In this document: positions 28,581 through 37,459 of the stretch, one piece after another | Numbering within the stretch: position 1 is the first letter of the stretch | Layout: each line of letters begins with the position of its first letter | The notes under the pieces: generated by a model | Seen by the model: the letters and a program-made list of their open reading frames with translations, nothing else | The model's database searches: none | What the model was told of the DNA's origin: nothing | Source: Rivularia sp. PCC 7116 | GTDB lineage: Bacteria > Cyanobacteriota > Cyanobacteriia > Cyanobacteriales > Nostocaceae | Assembly (NCBI RefSeq): GCF_000316665.1 | Contig: NC_019678.1 | Location: forward strand, 2,480,001 to 2,544,000 | DNA length: 64,000 bases | Reading direction: 5' to 3' | Made by a program: the position numbers and the translations under genes

Positions 28581-29696
28581 ATGAACTGGTGGCAAAGACT
28601 CAAGAAAAATCCTTTAGCGCGATTTGGGGCAGTTTTACTGATAATCTTTTATATAACGGTAATTTTCGCTGATTTTGTCGCACCTTATGACCCTTACTAT
28701 TCGCAGCCAAATGGTTCCTTATTGCCACCAACTCGCGTATATTTAAATAATCAACAAGGAAGGTTTATCGGTCCTCACGTGTATCCGACTACTCAGGGAG
28801 ATACGAATTTAGAAACTGGTGAACGGGAAATTATTATAGATTACAGCCAACCTTCTCCTCTTGGTTTGTTTGTACAAGGTTCCAAATACAATCTGTTTAA
28901 ATTTAGTTTACCGCTACCGCCAAAATGGAATGAGGTGACTATATTTCCCGGTATTCCGTTAAATTTACATTTATTTGGTACTACTAACGATACAAGATTC
29001 AATCTTTTAGGTACCGACGATCAAGCAAGGGATGAATTTAGCCGTTTAGTATATGGCGGGCGTATCAGTTTATTTATCGGAATTTTAGGTGTTGCGATTT
29101 CTTTCCCACTGGGTATGTTAGTTGGCGGAATTTCCGGTTACTTTAGCGGGTGGACGGATTCGATAATTATGCGGGTAGTGGAAGTATTAATGACTTTCCC
29201 GAGTATCTATCTTTTGGTAACCTTAGGTGCTGTTTTGCCACCAGGATTAAGCAGTACTCAACGCTTTTTGTTGATTGTTTTAATTACTTCTTTTATTCGT
29301 TGGGCTGGTTTAGCGCGGGTAATTCGCGGACAAGTACTATCAATTAAAGAAAGAGAATTTGTGCAAGCAGCAAGAGCAATGGGGGCTAAACCTTTATATA
29401 TTATCCTTCGCCACGTTTTACCCCAAACTGCAAGCTATATTATTATCTCGGCGACTCTTTCTATACCCAGCTTCATTGGTGCCGAAGCAATACTAAGCTT
29501 AATTGGTTTGGGAATTCAGCAACCAGATCCTTCTTGGGGTAACATGCTATCACTAGCGACTAATGCTTCGATTTTAGTATTGCAACCCTGGTTAATTTGG
29601 CCTCCTGCCACAGTAATTATTCTTACCGTACTTGCATTTAATTTGCTTGGGGATGGATTAAGAGATGCATTAGATCCTAGGAGTGTTGGACGGTAA
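28581..29696 (+). CDS. ABC transporter permease, DppC/OppC family
   Basis: The 371-residue inner-membrane permease has a first helix at about 15-35. A roughly 100-residue extracytoplasmic stretch follows, typical of cyanobacterial DppC. The transport domain (about 150-365) has five helices, including FIGILGVAISFPLGMLVGGIS. The EAA loop reads EFVQAARAMGAKPLYIILRHVLPQ. The C-terminus has GDGLRDALDPR. It would carry peptides or a similar solute with an ATPase, a second permease and a binding protein. None of these partners is adjacent, so the transporter is assembled from dispersed genes. Confidence 0.92.
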   Translation: MNWWQRLKKNPLARFGAVLLIIFYITVIFADFVAPYDPYYSQPNGSLLPPTRVYLNNQQGRFIGPHVYPTTQGDTNLETGEREIIIDYSQPSPLGLFVQGSKYNLFKFSLPLPPKWNEVTIFPGIPLNLHLFGTTNDTRFNLLGTDDQARDEFSRLVYGGRISLFIGILGVAISFPLGMLVGGISGYFSGWTDSIIMRVVEVLMTFPSIYLLVTLGAVLPPGLSSTQRFLLIVLITSFIRWAGLARVIRGQVLSIKEREFVQAARAMGAKPLYIILRHVLPQTASYIIISATLSIPSFIGAEAILSLIGLGIQQPDPSWGNMLSLATNASILVLQPWLIWPPATVIILTVLAFNLLGDGLRDALDPRSVGR

Positions 29697-29724
29697 TTGG
29701 TAATTGGTAATTGGTAATTGGTAA
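29692..29724. repeat. GGTAATT tandem repeat
   Basis: Four to five GGTAATT units begin at the last codons of the permease gene and run past its stop. Confidence 0.85.
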
Positions 29725-29733
29725 AAATGTTTT

Positions 29734-29770
29734 TGTAGAGACGCAGTATTGTGTAGCGTCTTTACATTTT
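29734..29770 (+). terminator. Terminator-like hairpin between converging genes
   Basis: Stem TGTAGAGACGC / GCGTCTTTACA with a short loop, then TTTT. It lies between the permease gene and the DM13 gene and would best stop rightward transcription. It belongs to the same hairpin family as 26926-26948. Confidence 0.65.
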
Positions 29771-29772
29771 TA

Positions 29773-30609
29773 TTAGACATTTTGCAAGCTAGCGTAACCA
29801 AAAGTAGCATTAAATTCTTCGCACCAAATTCCTACAGATTTATAGTCAGCGAGGTTAACATTTTCAGGAATTGCGTAGCGTTGAGCGCCTTTAAAACTTT
29901 TGATGGGAGCGAGTGTAAGATAATTTCCTTCTTTGATATTTAGAGGTATATTGCTGTTGCGGTGTAAAATTATTTTTACGTCGGGACCTTCACCACTACT
30001 GAAAGCTCGATCAAATTCTAAGTAATTTTTGCCGTTGATATTGACAATTGTTGCTTTACCACTAGTGGCTTTTTCTTGTTTAACAAAGTTACCGGATGCT
30101 ATGGGTTTAATAGAGTTAGCAGTCGCAATTGTCGATTGTAGGGGAGCGTAACCAAAAGTAGCATTAAACTCTTCGCACCAAATTCCTACAGATTTATAGT
30201 CAGCAAGGTTAATATTTTCAGGAATTGCGTAGCGTTGAGCGCCTCGAAAACTTTTAATTGGAGCGAGTGTAATATAATTACCTTCTTTGATATTTAGAGG
30301 TATGTTGCTGTTGCGGTGTAAAATTATTTTGACATCGGGACCTTCACCACTACGAAATGTTCTGTCAAATTCTAAGTAACGTTTACCGTTGATACTTACA
30401 ATTCTTGCTCTACCAGTGGTGGCTTTTTCCTGTTTAACAAACCTACCGGATGCCAAGATTGAATTAGCTTTAGTTGCAACTCTTGTAGTTCTATTTCTTT
30501 TAAAAGCAGGAGAAGCTTCAGCAGCTCCAGAATTAGCTATTACCGAACCGACGCTACTGAATAATACAACTGATGCAATTCCCAAGCCAGCTAATTTATT
30601 GAATTTCAT
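29773..30609 (-). CDS. Secreted protein with two DM13 domains
   Basis: The 278-residue protein has a signal peptide (KLAGLGIASVVLFSSVGSV, with probable cleavage near residue 31). Two copies of a DM13-type domain of about 100 residues follow (about 52-156 and 170-274). Each has SGEGPDVKIILHRN, the Y-A-I-P-E-N segment and a single conserved Cys in IWCEEFNATFGYA (Cys145 and Cys263, period 118 residues). DM13 domains are proposed to take part in electron transfer or redox chemistry outside the cytoplasm. The two copies are nearly identical in DNA as well, so the duplication is recent or kept uniform by gene conversion. Confidence 0.85.
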   Translation of the reverse strand: MKFNKLAGLGIASVVLFSSVGSVIANSGAAEASPAFKRNRTTRVATKANSILASGRFVKQEKATTGRARIVSINGKRYLEFDRTFRSGEGPDVKIILHRNSNIPLNIKEGNYITLAPIKSFRGAQRYAIPENINLADYKSVGIWCEEFNATFGYAPLQSTIATANSIKPIASGNFVKQEKATSGKATIVNINGKNYLEFDRAFSSGEGPDVKIILHRNSNIPLNIKEGNYLTLAPIKSFKGAQRYAIPENVNLADYKSVGIWCEEFNATFGYASLQNV

Positions 30610-30867
30610 GATTGAAGTCTCCTTGATAAAAGTGTTGTGCGTTTGTTTCCCTTTCGCTTAATTACTAATATCGCGGATGACTCTGAGGCTTGAATGAATG
30701 GTTTCTGAGCTTAAGGTAAGAGTTTTCTGAGAAAGCTGAGATGGTTAAAGCAAAGTTATGGAAAGATTTGAATTTAGATAACAAGCTGCGATATATCAAC
30801 GTATGTGCGATCGCTCCGGTAAGCGATATTGAGCAGAAGTCAGAAAAGTGCCAAGTAACCTATGCTA

Positions 30868-31040
30868 TTAAGTATTGGCTGCGCTGCACTCAGATAATTG
30901 TTTTGTTGTAAAAGATATAGATTGAGCAGCAACAAGTTCAATTTCTTGTTTGACATTACATATAAAACCAGTAGCTTCTGCAAACCGCAACTTTTCCTAT
31001 GATTCACAGCTAACAGTACTGGATGCAAAACGCACTACAA
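30868..31040 (-). pseudogene. Possible decayed small gene downstream of the PPTase
   Basis: One minus-strand frame, different from the 62-residue ORF here, reads protein-like stretches: VVRFASSTVSCES, a stop, then EKLRFAEATGFICNVKQEIE and a further 20 residues to a TAA at 30868-30870. It begins out of frame inside the end of the PPTase gene and has no start. This may be a remnant of a small gene or chance. The surrounding 30610-30860 holds no other feature. Confidence 0.22.
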
Positions 31041-31048
31041 AAGCAATA

Positions 31049-31855
31049 TCAATAATCCCAATATTTAAACTGTAAATCTCTACCAGTAAAAGCAACTGTC
31101 GCAACACAATCAGAAAAAGGCTGCATTTCCAACAAACTCCATTCACCAGAAATATTTGGAATATTTAACTCAGCAGGTTGTTCTGCTGTTAAAGAAATTT
31201 CAACTTTTTGCAAATCTTTTAATCCCGTTCCAGTTGCTTTTAAATAAGCTTCTTTACAAGTCCAATAGCGAAAAAATAATTGCTGCTGTTGTTCTTGAGG
31301 AGCAGATTCGATTACAGCAAATTCCCTTGGTGAAAAAAATCTTTGAGCTAAAGAAACTACATCGGTTTTGGAATTAATGCATTCTAAATCAACACCAATA
31401 GAATTATTTAAACCTATTGCATACAGCGCAAAGTTTTCTGAGTGAGATACATTAAAATTAAGATTTTTATTGTTGAAATTTGACTCGGAAGAAGACTTCG
31501 CTACTTGTAATAAATCAGAATTGTGGGATTGCTTCCTTACGTCGCAATGACTAGAATTCCATTGTTGTTCTGTAATTCCATCTAAAAATGGTTTCCCATG
31601 AGCCTCGTAACCAAACTTGATTTTAGACGGTTCTATATTTAAGTAACGACCCAATATACTTCTAAGAATACCCCTTGCGGCAATAAAACGCTGCCGATGT
31701 AGCTCAAAATGAAATCTTCTTGCTCTAACCAACTCATCTTCCGCAAGAATTTGAGTAAATTCTTCCAATAATGGTTTTGCATTGTCGAGATTTTCTCGCC
31801 AAATATGAACTTGGTTAGATAATAATTCTATATTCGTCGGTGCTTTTAACCACAT
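31049..31855 (-). CDS. 4'-phosphopantetheinyl transferase, Sfp/HetI type
   Basis: The 268-residue Sfp-type PPTase has the motifs RFHFELHRQRFIAARGILRS and GKPFLD. These are followed by FNVSHSENFALYAIG, the Mg-binding GVDLEC, and FFRYWTCKEAYLKATGTGL. It moves phosphopantetheine from CoA to carrier proteins of fatty-acid, polyketide or nonribosomal synthases. In heterocyst formers the homologue HetI serves glycolipid synthesis. Between GKPFLD and FNVSHS lie about 35 Ser/Asn/Gln-rich residues (about 100-135) instead of the usual handful. Their DNA (about 31455-31570) contains an intergenic-type palindrome, so the loop looks like an in-frame repeat insertion. Catalytic residues are intact. Confidence 0.92.
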   Translation of the reverse strand: MWLKAPTNIELLSNQVHIWRENLDNAKPLLEEFTQILAEDELVRARRFHFELHRQRFIAARGILRSILGRYLNIEPSKIKFGYEAHGKPFLDGITEQQWNSSHCDVRKQSHNSDLLQVAKSSSESNFNNKNLNFNVSHSENFALYAIGLNNSIGVDLECINSKTDVVSLAQRFFSPREFAVIESAPQEQQQQLFFRYWTCKEAYLKATGTGLKDLQKVEISLTAEQPAELNIPNISGEWSLLEMQPFSDCVATVAFTGRDLQFKYWDY

Positions 31856-31860
31856 TTTAC

Positions 31861-31908
31861 AGTCAACAGTGAGCAGTTAACAGTGAACAGTGAACAGTGA
31901 ACAGTGAG
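31861..31908. repeat. AACAGTG tandem repeat
   Basis: Five or more AACAGTG/AGCAGTT units lie immediately upstream of the PPTase start codon. Confidence 0.85.
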
Positions 31909-31998
31909 GAGTAACGAGTAGCGATTAGCGAGTAAAGGATGATCGTGGAGTCATAGAGTGATGGATTTTTTATCCCCTTGTCTCCTTGTCTCCCCCCT

Positions 31999-33045
31999 CT
32001 ACGCCCTCTCAATCCATTCCAAAAACCGATTCCATGCCCACCAAGGGTCGCTATCCCCGTATTCTTTCTGACATTGCTTGCTGCTTAAATAACCAACATG
32101 TCCGCCGTATGGAGTCAGCATTAAGTCTATAGCTGGATTTTGGGCGCAGGCTACTTGTAATTCTGGCATGATAGATGGTGCAAAAAATGGATCGTCTGCG
32201 GCGTAAATTATTAGGGTTCGCTTGGAAAGACTGGGTATGACATGTAAGGCGCTACTTGCTTCATAGTAAGCTTCTACTGAGGGAAAGCCTAATTTTTCTA
32301 TGACTAATTCATTGTCAAACCCCCATATACTATTTGCTCTTTCTATTGCTGCGGGATCTAAACTGCCTGGATGAGAATCGTGAATTTTCCATGCCAGTTT
32401 TTTCAATGCTCTGGCAATTCTTTGTTCTAAAAATCTACCTACTGGATAACTTGTTAAATATTTCAGGGAAGGATTGGAATTTAAACTGGGACAAATAACC
32501 GCACCACCAGCTATATCGCTTTCTTTAATACCAATTTCTGAATCTTTGGTGGAGTCTAGCGCTGCTTTAATTGCCCATAACGCTAACTGCCCTCCCAGGG
32601 AAAATCCTGTAAACCAAAATTTTGGGGGACATCCCATTGATAAGGCTTTTGCTGCGATGCGAACAAAATCCTCTCCTTCGTACAAACCATCGCTTGTTAA
32701 AGTCGGCGATAATTCTGCTGTTTTACCGTGGGCACGCCAGTCAAATAATACTACCGCATAACCTTGGGCGTAGGCTTTACGTCCTAAAATTTTCAGAAAC
32801 CATTCTTCTTCTAAATCGCCGATAATGCCGTAGGTTCCTATAATAGTGCCGCGAGGATTTTCCGGAATTGCTACTAAGCCAAATATAGGAACTTCCCGTG
32901 CGCCGGTAAATATTTGTTCTTGATAATTAGGCTCCGGCAGGTTGAGAGTCGTTTCCCAATTCTTTTTTCCCCACAACGCTGCACCAATAGTCATTAGCAC
33001 GCCGTTTCGTAAAAACCAAGGTGGATTGTAGGCTAAAGCACGCAT
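31999..33045 (-). CDS. Alpha/beta hydrolase, YheT-like
   Basis: The 348-residue hydrolase has Ser nucleophile elbow GFSLGGQ, acid Asp in YAADDPFF and His in YGGHVGYL, which is the YheT/ABHD1-3-like arrangement. The opening GTYGIIGDLEEEW and LFDWRAHGKT supply the oxyanion side and the conserved DWRGHG-type motif. Residues 1-35 may form a membrane-associating helix. Substrate unknown; esterase or lipase activity is the family inference. Its start at 33045 is 157 bp from the divergent rpaA gene. Confidence 0.85.
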   Translation of the reverse strand: MRALAYNPPWFLRNGVLMTIGAALWGKKNWETTLNLPEPNYQEQIFTGAREVPIFGLVAIPENPRGTIIGTYGIIGDLEEEWFLKILGRKAYAQGYAVVLFDWRAHGKTAELSPTLTSDGLYEGEDFVRIAAKALSMGCPPKFWFTGFSLGGQLALWAIKAALDSTKDSEIGIKESDIAGGAVICPSLNSNPSLKYLTSYPVGRFLEQRIARALKKLAWKIHDSHPGSLDPAAIERANSIWGFDNELVIEKLGFPSVEAYYEASSALHVIPSLSKRTLIIYAADDPFFAPSIMPELQVACAQNPAIDLMLTPYGGHVGYLSSKQCQKEYGDSDPWWAWNRFLEWIERA

Positions 33046-33202
33046 TGTATAAGATATTCTGTCTAGTTTGTAGGTTGTTTAAGAATATTTTAATTTTAAG
33101 GTTTATGTTATATTTAAAATTTTTTTTATAATCATTAAAGCAATCTTTGTATTTTCCAAAGATTCTTAACTTACCTTAACACCCAGTAACAATTACTTTA
33201 TA

Positions 33203-33958
33203 ATGCCGAGAATTCTTGTCATAGATGACGATCCAGCCATTTCCGAGTTGGTAGCCGTTAATTTAGAGATGGCTGGTTACGATGTTAGCCAAGCTGAAGA
33301 CGGTATCAAAGGGCAGGCTTTAGCACTCCAGCTACAGCCCGACTTAATTATGTTGGATTTGATGTTGCCCAAGGTTGATGGATTTACCGTATGTCAGCGC
33401 TTGCGTAGAGATGAGCGTACTGCTGATATTCCGGTTCTAATGTTAACCGCTTTAAGTCAAACCCAAGATAAAGTCGAAGGTTTTAATGCTGGTGCGGATG
33501 ATTATCTCACCAAGCCTTTTGAAGTCGAAGAAATGTTAGCGCGGGTTCGAGCTTTACTTAGACGTACCGATCGCATACCTCAAGCAGCAAAACACAGCGA
33601 AATTCTCAATTATGGGCCATTAACTTTAGTTCCCGAGCGATTTGAGGCTATTTGGTTTGCTCAAACTGTAAAGTTAACTCATTTAGAATTTGAATTACTT
33701 CACTGCTTGCTGCAACGTCACGGGCAAACGGTTTCTCCGAGCGAAATTCTTCGAGAAGTTTGGGGTTACGATCCAGACGATGATATTGAAACCATCCGGG
33801 TTCACGTCAGACACTTGAGAACCAAGTTAGAACCAGATCCTCGCCATCCCCGCTATATCAAAACCGTATACGGTGCTGGATATTGTTTGGAATTACCGAG
33901 TAGTCCCCCATCTGAAACCGAATTATCGACTACAGAAGTCGGAACTAGTTCAAGTTAA
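33203..33958 (+). CDS. rpaA: OmpR-family response regulator RpaA
   Basis: The 251-residue protein has a receiver domain (1-120) with the acidic pocket DDD (8-10), phosphoacceptor Asp52 in [12 protein letters not shown], and Lys in YLTKPFE. A winged-helix DNA-binding domain (about 140-235) follows, with [20 protein letters not shown] and [22 protein letters not shown]. The wording of both domains matches RpaA, the clock-output regulator (partner kinase SasA), rather than RpaB, whose receiver differs. It would control circadian and dark-adaptation gene expression, which often includes glycogen catabolism genes such as those at 11-23 kb. The link in this organism is inferred. Confidence 0.9.
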   Translation: MPRILVIDDDPAISELVAVNLEMAGYDVSQAEDGIKGQALALQLQPDLIMLDLMLPKVDGFTVCQRLRRDERTADIPVLMLTALSQTQDKVEGFNAGADDYLTKPFEVEEMLARVRALLRRTDRIPQAAKHSEILNYGPLTLVPERFEAIWFAQTVKLTHLEFELLHCLLQRHGQTVSPSEILREVWGYDPDDDIETIRVHVRHLRTKLEPDPRHPRYIKTVYGAGYCLELPSSPPSETELSTTEVGTSSS

Positions 33959-34255
33959 TTCTTAACTTTTGAAACAACTTGACGACAGTTTTCTCCCATG
34001 TCAATCCCTTTTGGTGAATACTTGGGGAATCTTTTCTATGGAATATCAAATTTTAGATTACAAAAAAGCTTGACTTAGTAACTATTCTCCTGTGGCTAGA
34101 AGATTAGCTATTGAATTAGAGAGGGAAGAGTGGAAAGAATCAAAGAAGTTTTTATACGTAATCTGATAAGTGGGTTAGGAGTAAAAGTTATTAAATAAAC
34201 AAATAAATATTGTATTGTTGTTCCCCATTAATAATTACCCATTACCAACTACCAA

Positions 34256-35167
34256 TTACCCTTTGTCTATAGGAAAAAATTCCAAACGATATTTATATAA
34301 AGCAACTGGTTTATTAACTGCTTTAAAATAATTTGGATCTTGGGATGAAAGATAAACTGCTGTAACTTGATTCGCTTCAATTGCCAGATTCAATGAAGAT
34401 ACTTTAGATAATTGCCTATATGCCGTAGTTGATTCAACGGTATTAATGTACGGTACCGAACTACCTTTAAATAGCTGTTCAAATACTTCTGCTGTAATAA
34501 ATTTACCGTCTGCGGTATTTTCTGTAGCGCGGTTTTTGACAATGGATACTAACTGCCGATCGCAATTAATTCTTTGATTACATTCACTGCGTAAAAATGT
34601 AATTTGTCGATTGGGAGAATTGGGATCTACTTTAACTGCTTTAACTGTATTCTCACCCAAAACTGCTCGGGCTAAGTTCAATCCGTTGTAAGCTCTATCG
34701 GCAATAATAACCTCACCCCCTGCCCCTCTCCTTGTAAAGGAGAGGGGTGTTTGAGAAGTAACATCTTCTTTTTCCCCTCTCCTTAATAAGGAGAGGGGTG
34801 TCCGATAGGACGGGGTGAGGTTTTTCAACTTTGGTGTCCGATAGGACGGAGCGAGGTTTTTCAACTTTGATTGATCGATAAATCTAACTTTAAAACTAAT
34901 TGGTTGGTTAAGATACTGACGATTACTTTCAAAGCCCGGTGTCACAATATCTGGTGCTAACGGGGCAACTAAATCTACTAAGGTACTTTTTACTTCCCAT
35001 TCCCCCTTCATCCATTCGGGATAAATTAAGTCTCCAACCGCAGGTTGTACGGAATTCAACTTCTCCCACTCAGGAAAATTACTTAATTTTTGATTCAATT
35101 CTCCAGCAGTGGCATCGCTACAGAAGACTGATAAAAAAATCATGCAAATAATCATTATGAGCTTCAT
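34256..35167 (-). CDS. Exported DUF6816-like protein carrying a repeat insertion
   Basis: The 303-residue protein has a signal peptide (first 21 residues, ending around SDATAG). Its core (VGDLIYPEWMKGEWEVKSTLVDLVAPLAPD and the C-terminal AIEANQVTAVYLSSQDPNYF) resembles cyanobacterial and plastid proteins now labelled DUF6816; the function is unknown. Residues of about 100-153 do not fit the fold. They contain two 12-residue tandem copies (KLKNLAPSYRTP, KLKNLTPSYRTP) and a LLRRGEKE/TRRGAGGE stretch, encoded by palindromic repeat DNA at 34709-34868. The frame is preserved across the whole insert, so a full protein may still be made. Whether it folds is unknown. Confidence 0.75.
   Translation of the reverse strand: MKLIMIICMIFLSVFCSDATAGELNQKLSNFPEWEKLNSVQPAVGDLIYPEWMKGEWEVKSTLVDLVAPLAPDIVTPGFESNRQYLNQPISFKVRFIDQSKLKNLAPSYRTPKLKNLTPSYRTPLSLLRRGEKEDVTSQTPLSFTRRGAGGEVIIADRAYNGLNLARAVLGENTVKAVKVDPNSPNRQITFLRSECNQRINCDRQLVSIVKNRATENTADGKFITAEVFEQLFKGSSVPYINTVESTTAYRQLSKVSSLNLAIEANQVTAVYLSSQDPNYFKAVNKPVALYKYRLEFFPIDKG
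34709..34868. repeat. Palindromic and 36-bp tandem repeats inside a coding sequence
   Basis: Perfect hairpin CCCCTCTCCTT-AATA-AGGAGAGGGG and a sister copy (CCCCTCTCCTT..AAGGAGAGGGG) are followed by two 36-bp direct repeats starting at 34797 and 34833 with two mismatches. The same palindrome class is usually intergenic in cyanobacteria. Confidence 0.85.
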
Positions 35168-35719
35168 AGTCAGCTGTTTTTCCTATATTACGAAGTGTTA
35201 ATTATTATGTGATTGACTGCAAATTTTAATCAAACGATATGTTGCAATTTGTTCATCAAAATTAACTTTTCTGTTAAAAATCTCAATATAAACATGGTTT
35301 TATATAGAGGTAATGAAATAGACAATAGTTATTAATAAAATGCGATAAATTTTTCATTTCAAATAGCTGATACTAACAGGCTTTCGAGTATATTATAGAA
35401 ACATAATAAGTATTTATTCCAAGAAACATAAATATATATTTTCTAATTTGTTAATAAAAACACTTTTTGTACTGGCAATAAATAGTACTGCTAAATTGCT
35501 AAATATGTGGTGATATTACGTATGAAGCATTAGGTTGGTAGAACGGCATTCACTTTAGGTGGCAGCCTTAAATAGTTAGAAACTATTACCATGCTCTTGA
35601 AGCGGTATTTCAGGGCGATCGGTAATAGGTAAATAGTTACGAAAAATACCTGATATCTGAAATTGCTGACACAGAATTTCAGTCACAAATTAATCATTAT
35701 TGAAAATAATTAAACCATT
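35168..35719. promoter_or_regulatory. Intergenic region upstream of the GTPase module
   Basis: The 552-bp, very A+T-rich region lies between divergent genes. No gene-like frame or repeat array is seen. It presumably carries the promoters for the exported protein gene (left) and the DUF4388-GTPase module (right). Confidence 0.45.
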
Positions 35720-36601
35720 ATGAGTCTTAGTAGTTCTTTTACAGATTTTTCCTTAGCTGAGTTGTTTCAACTGATCGAGCAAGGGCGTAAATCGGGTTGT
35801 TTGAGTGTATGTACTTTGCCAGATATTAATTCTCCCCAATCTAGAGCAAAATACTTTTATATTTGGTTTAGAAGCGGACGTATTGTTGCTGCGGCAAATC
35901 GTTTAAGTGGTAGAGGTTTAGTTTCTAAAATTGCCCAAAGAAGTTGGGCAGAGCCACAGGTTATAGAAACCATTTATAGTAATGCATCTACAGCTACACC
36001 TTTGGGATTGCAGTTCAAAACACAAGATGTTTTAAGCGCCGAACAATTAAATTTATTATTTGCCAGTCAATTACAGCAAGTTAGACAATTATTTGAAATT
36101 CAAAAAGGTGTATTTAAGCTAGATTGCAAAGCTGTTTTACCAATGTCTGAAATGACAGGATTGAGCTTAAAAGCTACAGAAGTGACTTTGATGGCTTTAA
36201 GAGTATTGAAAAACTGGAAACTTCTTGAAGATGCGCTTCCGAATATAGAATCGGGGATTAAAAATATTAGTAAAAATCAACCACAACTTCGCTTGAATCC
36301 CTTTGAATGGCGATTATGGGAATTTGCTTCTGGGGATATTTCGATAAAAGATATTGCCATTCAACTAAATCAACCAACTATCAAGATTCAGCAAACAGCT
36401 TTCCGATTAATGCTTGTAGGTTTAATAGAAGAAGTACCTCAGATAACATCAAATACTCATGAGTACCATTATGATATGGATTTAACTTGGGTCAAAAAAT
36501 ACGGTTCGCGAGCAGCTCAAAAGCATCAAGAATCACAAACGCCTAAAGTTAGTAGTTCGCTACTGCAAAATCTTGTAGGGTATTTAAGGAGTAAAGCTTA
36601 A
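35720..36601 (+). CDS. DUF4388 domain protein
   Basis: The 293-residue cytoplasmic protein has an N-terminal DUF4388 (PatA-N-like) segment. It starts FTDFSLAELFQLIEQGRKSGCLSV and continues YFYIWFRSGRIVAAANRLSGRGLV. The second half is helical, with a winged-helix-like end (NPFEWRLWEFASGDISIKDIAIQLNQP). DUF4388 proteins usually sit in signalling operons with response regulators, Roadblock proteins and small GTPases. Its TAA stop shares one base with the ATG of the GTPase gene (TAATG), a sign of coupled translation, so both products are probably needed in fixed ratio. Confidence 0.87.
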   Translation: MSLSSSFTDFSLAELFQLIEQGRKSGCLSVCTLPDINSPQSRAKYFYIWFRSGRIVAAANRLSGRGLVSKIAQRSWAEPQVIETIYSNASTATPLGLQFKTQDVLSAEQLNLLFASQLQQVRQLFEIQKGVFKLDCKAVLPMSEMTGLSLKATEVTLMALRVLKNWKLLEDALPNIESGIKNISKNQPQLRLNPFEWRLWEFASGDISIKDIAIQLNQPTIKIQQTAFRLMLVGLIEEVPQITSNTHEYHYDMDLTWVKKYGSRAAQKHQESQTPKVSSSLLQNLVGYLRSKA

Positions 36602-37161
36602 TGTCACCAGAAATTCTCCGTATTGTAGTTACAGGAGGTGTAGGAGCGGGAAAAACAACATTTATTCAAACAATTAGCGAAATTGATGTCGTTGATACTG
36701 ATAAAAGAGCAACTGATGAGCTGGCAGAATTGAAGGAAACAACTACAGTGGCTCTGGATTTTGGTAAATTAACAATTACAGACAATCAATCATTACACTT
36801 ATACGGTACTCCCGGACAAAGCCGATTTGATTTTATGTGGGACATTCTAATTCAAAAAGCCCATGCTTTCATTCTGTTGATAGATGCACATCGTCCGAAT
36901 CAATTCCGTCACGCGCGTAAGCTTTTGAACTATATGAATCAAAATGTGTCAATTCCACAATTGATTGGAATAACTCATACTGATTGTGCTGATGCATGGG
37001 AAATAGAGGATATAGCTTTAGCGCTGGGGTTTCAAGATAAAGCTGGTTCAAGCCCCATAATGGCTGTTAATGCCAACGAACGCGAATCAGTATTTCAAGC
37101 ATTAATTGCAATTGTCGAGCAATTGGAATCTACCTATGAAAGCCAAGAAGCTAGACAATGA
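36601..37161 (+). CDS. Ras-like small GTPase (MglA/CvnD-type)
   Basis: The 186-residue P-loop GTPase has G1 GGVGAGKTT near residue 12 and a switch I Thr candidate in ETTTVALDFG. The G3 equivalent YGTPGQSRFDFMW replaces DxxG with GTPGQ, as in bacterial CvnD/Rup GTPases. The G4 equivalent is THTD, where N/TKxD is expected. Guanine specificity is therefore less secure than in Ras. Gene order DUF4388-GTPase-Roadblock mirrors MglA-MglB pairs, where the Roadblock protein acts as GAP or regulator. It is cytosolic. Role proposed: a nucleotide-dependent switch for polarity, motility or another response. Confidence 0.88.
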   Translation: MSPEILRIVVTGGVGAGKTTFIQTISEIDVVDTDKRATDELAELKETTTVALDFGKLTITDNQSLHLYGTPGQSRFDFMWDILIQKAHAFILLIDAHRPNQFRHARKLLNYMNQNVSIPQLIGITHTDCADAWEIEDIALALGFQDKAGSSPIMAVNANERESVFQALIAIVEQLESTYESQEARQ

Positions 37162-37396
37162 GATAGGGAGATTCAAGTAGCGAGTGACGAGTAACGAGTA
37201 GCGATTACGAGTAAAAATGTGCGATTAAGCAAGCGGCAATAAGACGAAGTTGGTTTAGTTACTACTCGCTACTTGCCACTTATAACTATGCCCAATTCTC
37301 AACTCCCCAAGATATTTGTAAAACATAAATCATTAATAATCTTATCTTATTCTTTAGTTAACCTATTTCGTTTTAAAATTTACCAAGTCTTGAGGC

Positions 37397-37415
37397 AAGC
37401 GTATAAATTACGCTT
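37397..37415. promoter_or_regulatory. Short hairpin upstream of the Roadblock gene
   Basis: Perfect 7-bp arms AAGCGTA-TAAAT-TACGCTT are followed by AAAAAG, 45 bp before the Roadblock start. It could be an operator or mRNA hairpin. The preceding 37162-37396 holds 'gagtaacgagtagcgatt' repeats and no gene. Confidence 0.35.
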
Positions 37416-37459
37416 AAAAAGTAATCAATCCCCAAGATAACGCTCAGGAGTCTGCAATC

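Noticed and set aside
29734-29766. CRISPR-like or tRNA-like structure suggested by the hairpin
   Set aside because: It is a single hairpin without spacer periodicity or tRNA arms; a terminator/repeat is the simpler explanation.
30840-31028. 62-residue minus-strand ATG frame after the PPTase
   Set aside because: A different phase of the same DNA looks more protein-like, and this frame is a Leu-rich shadow.
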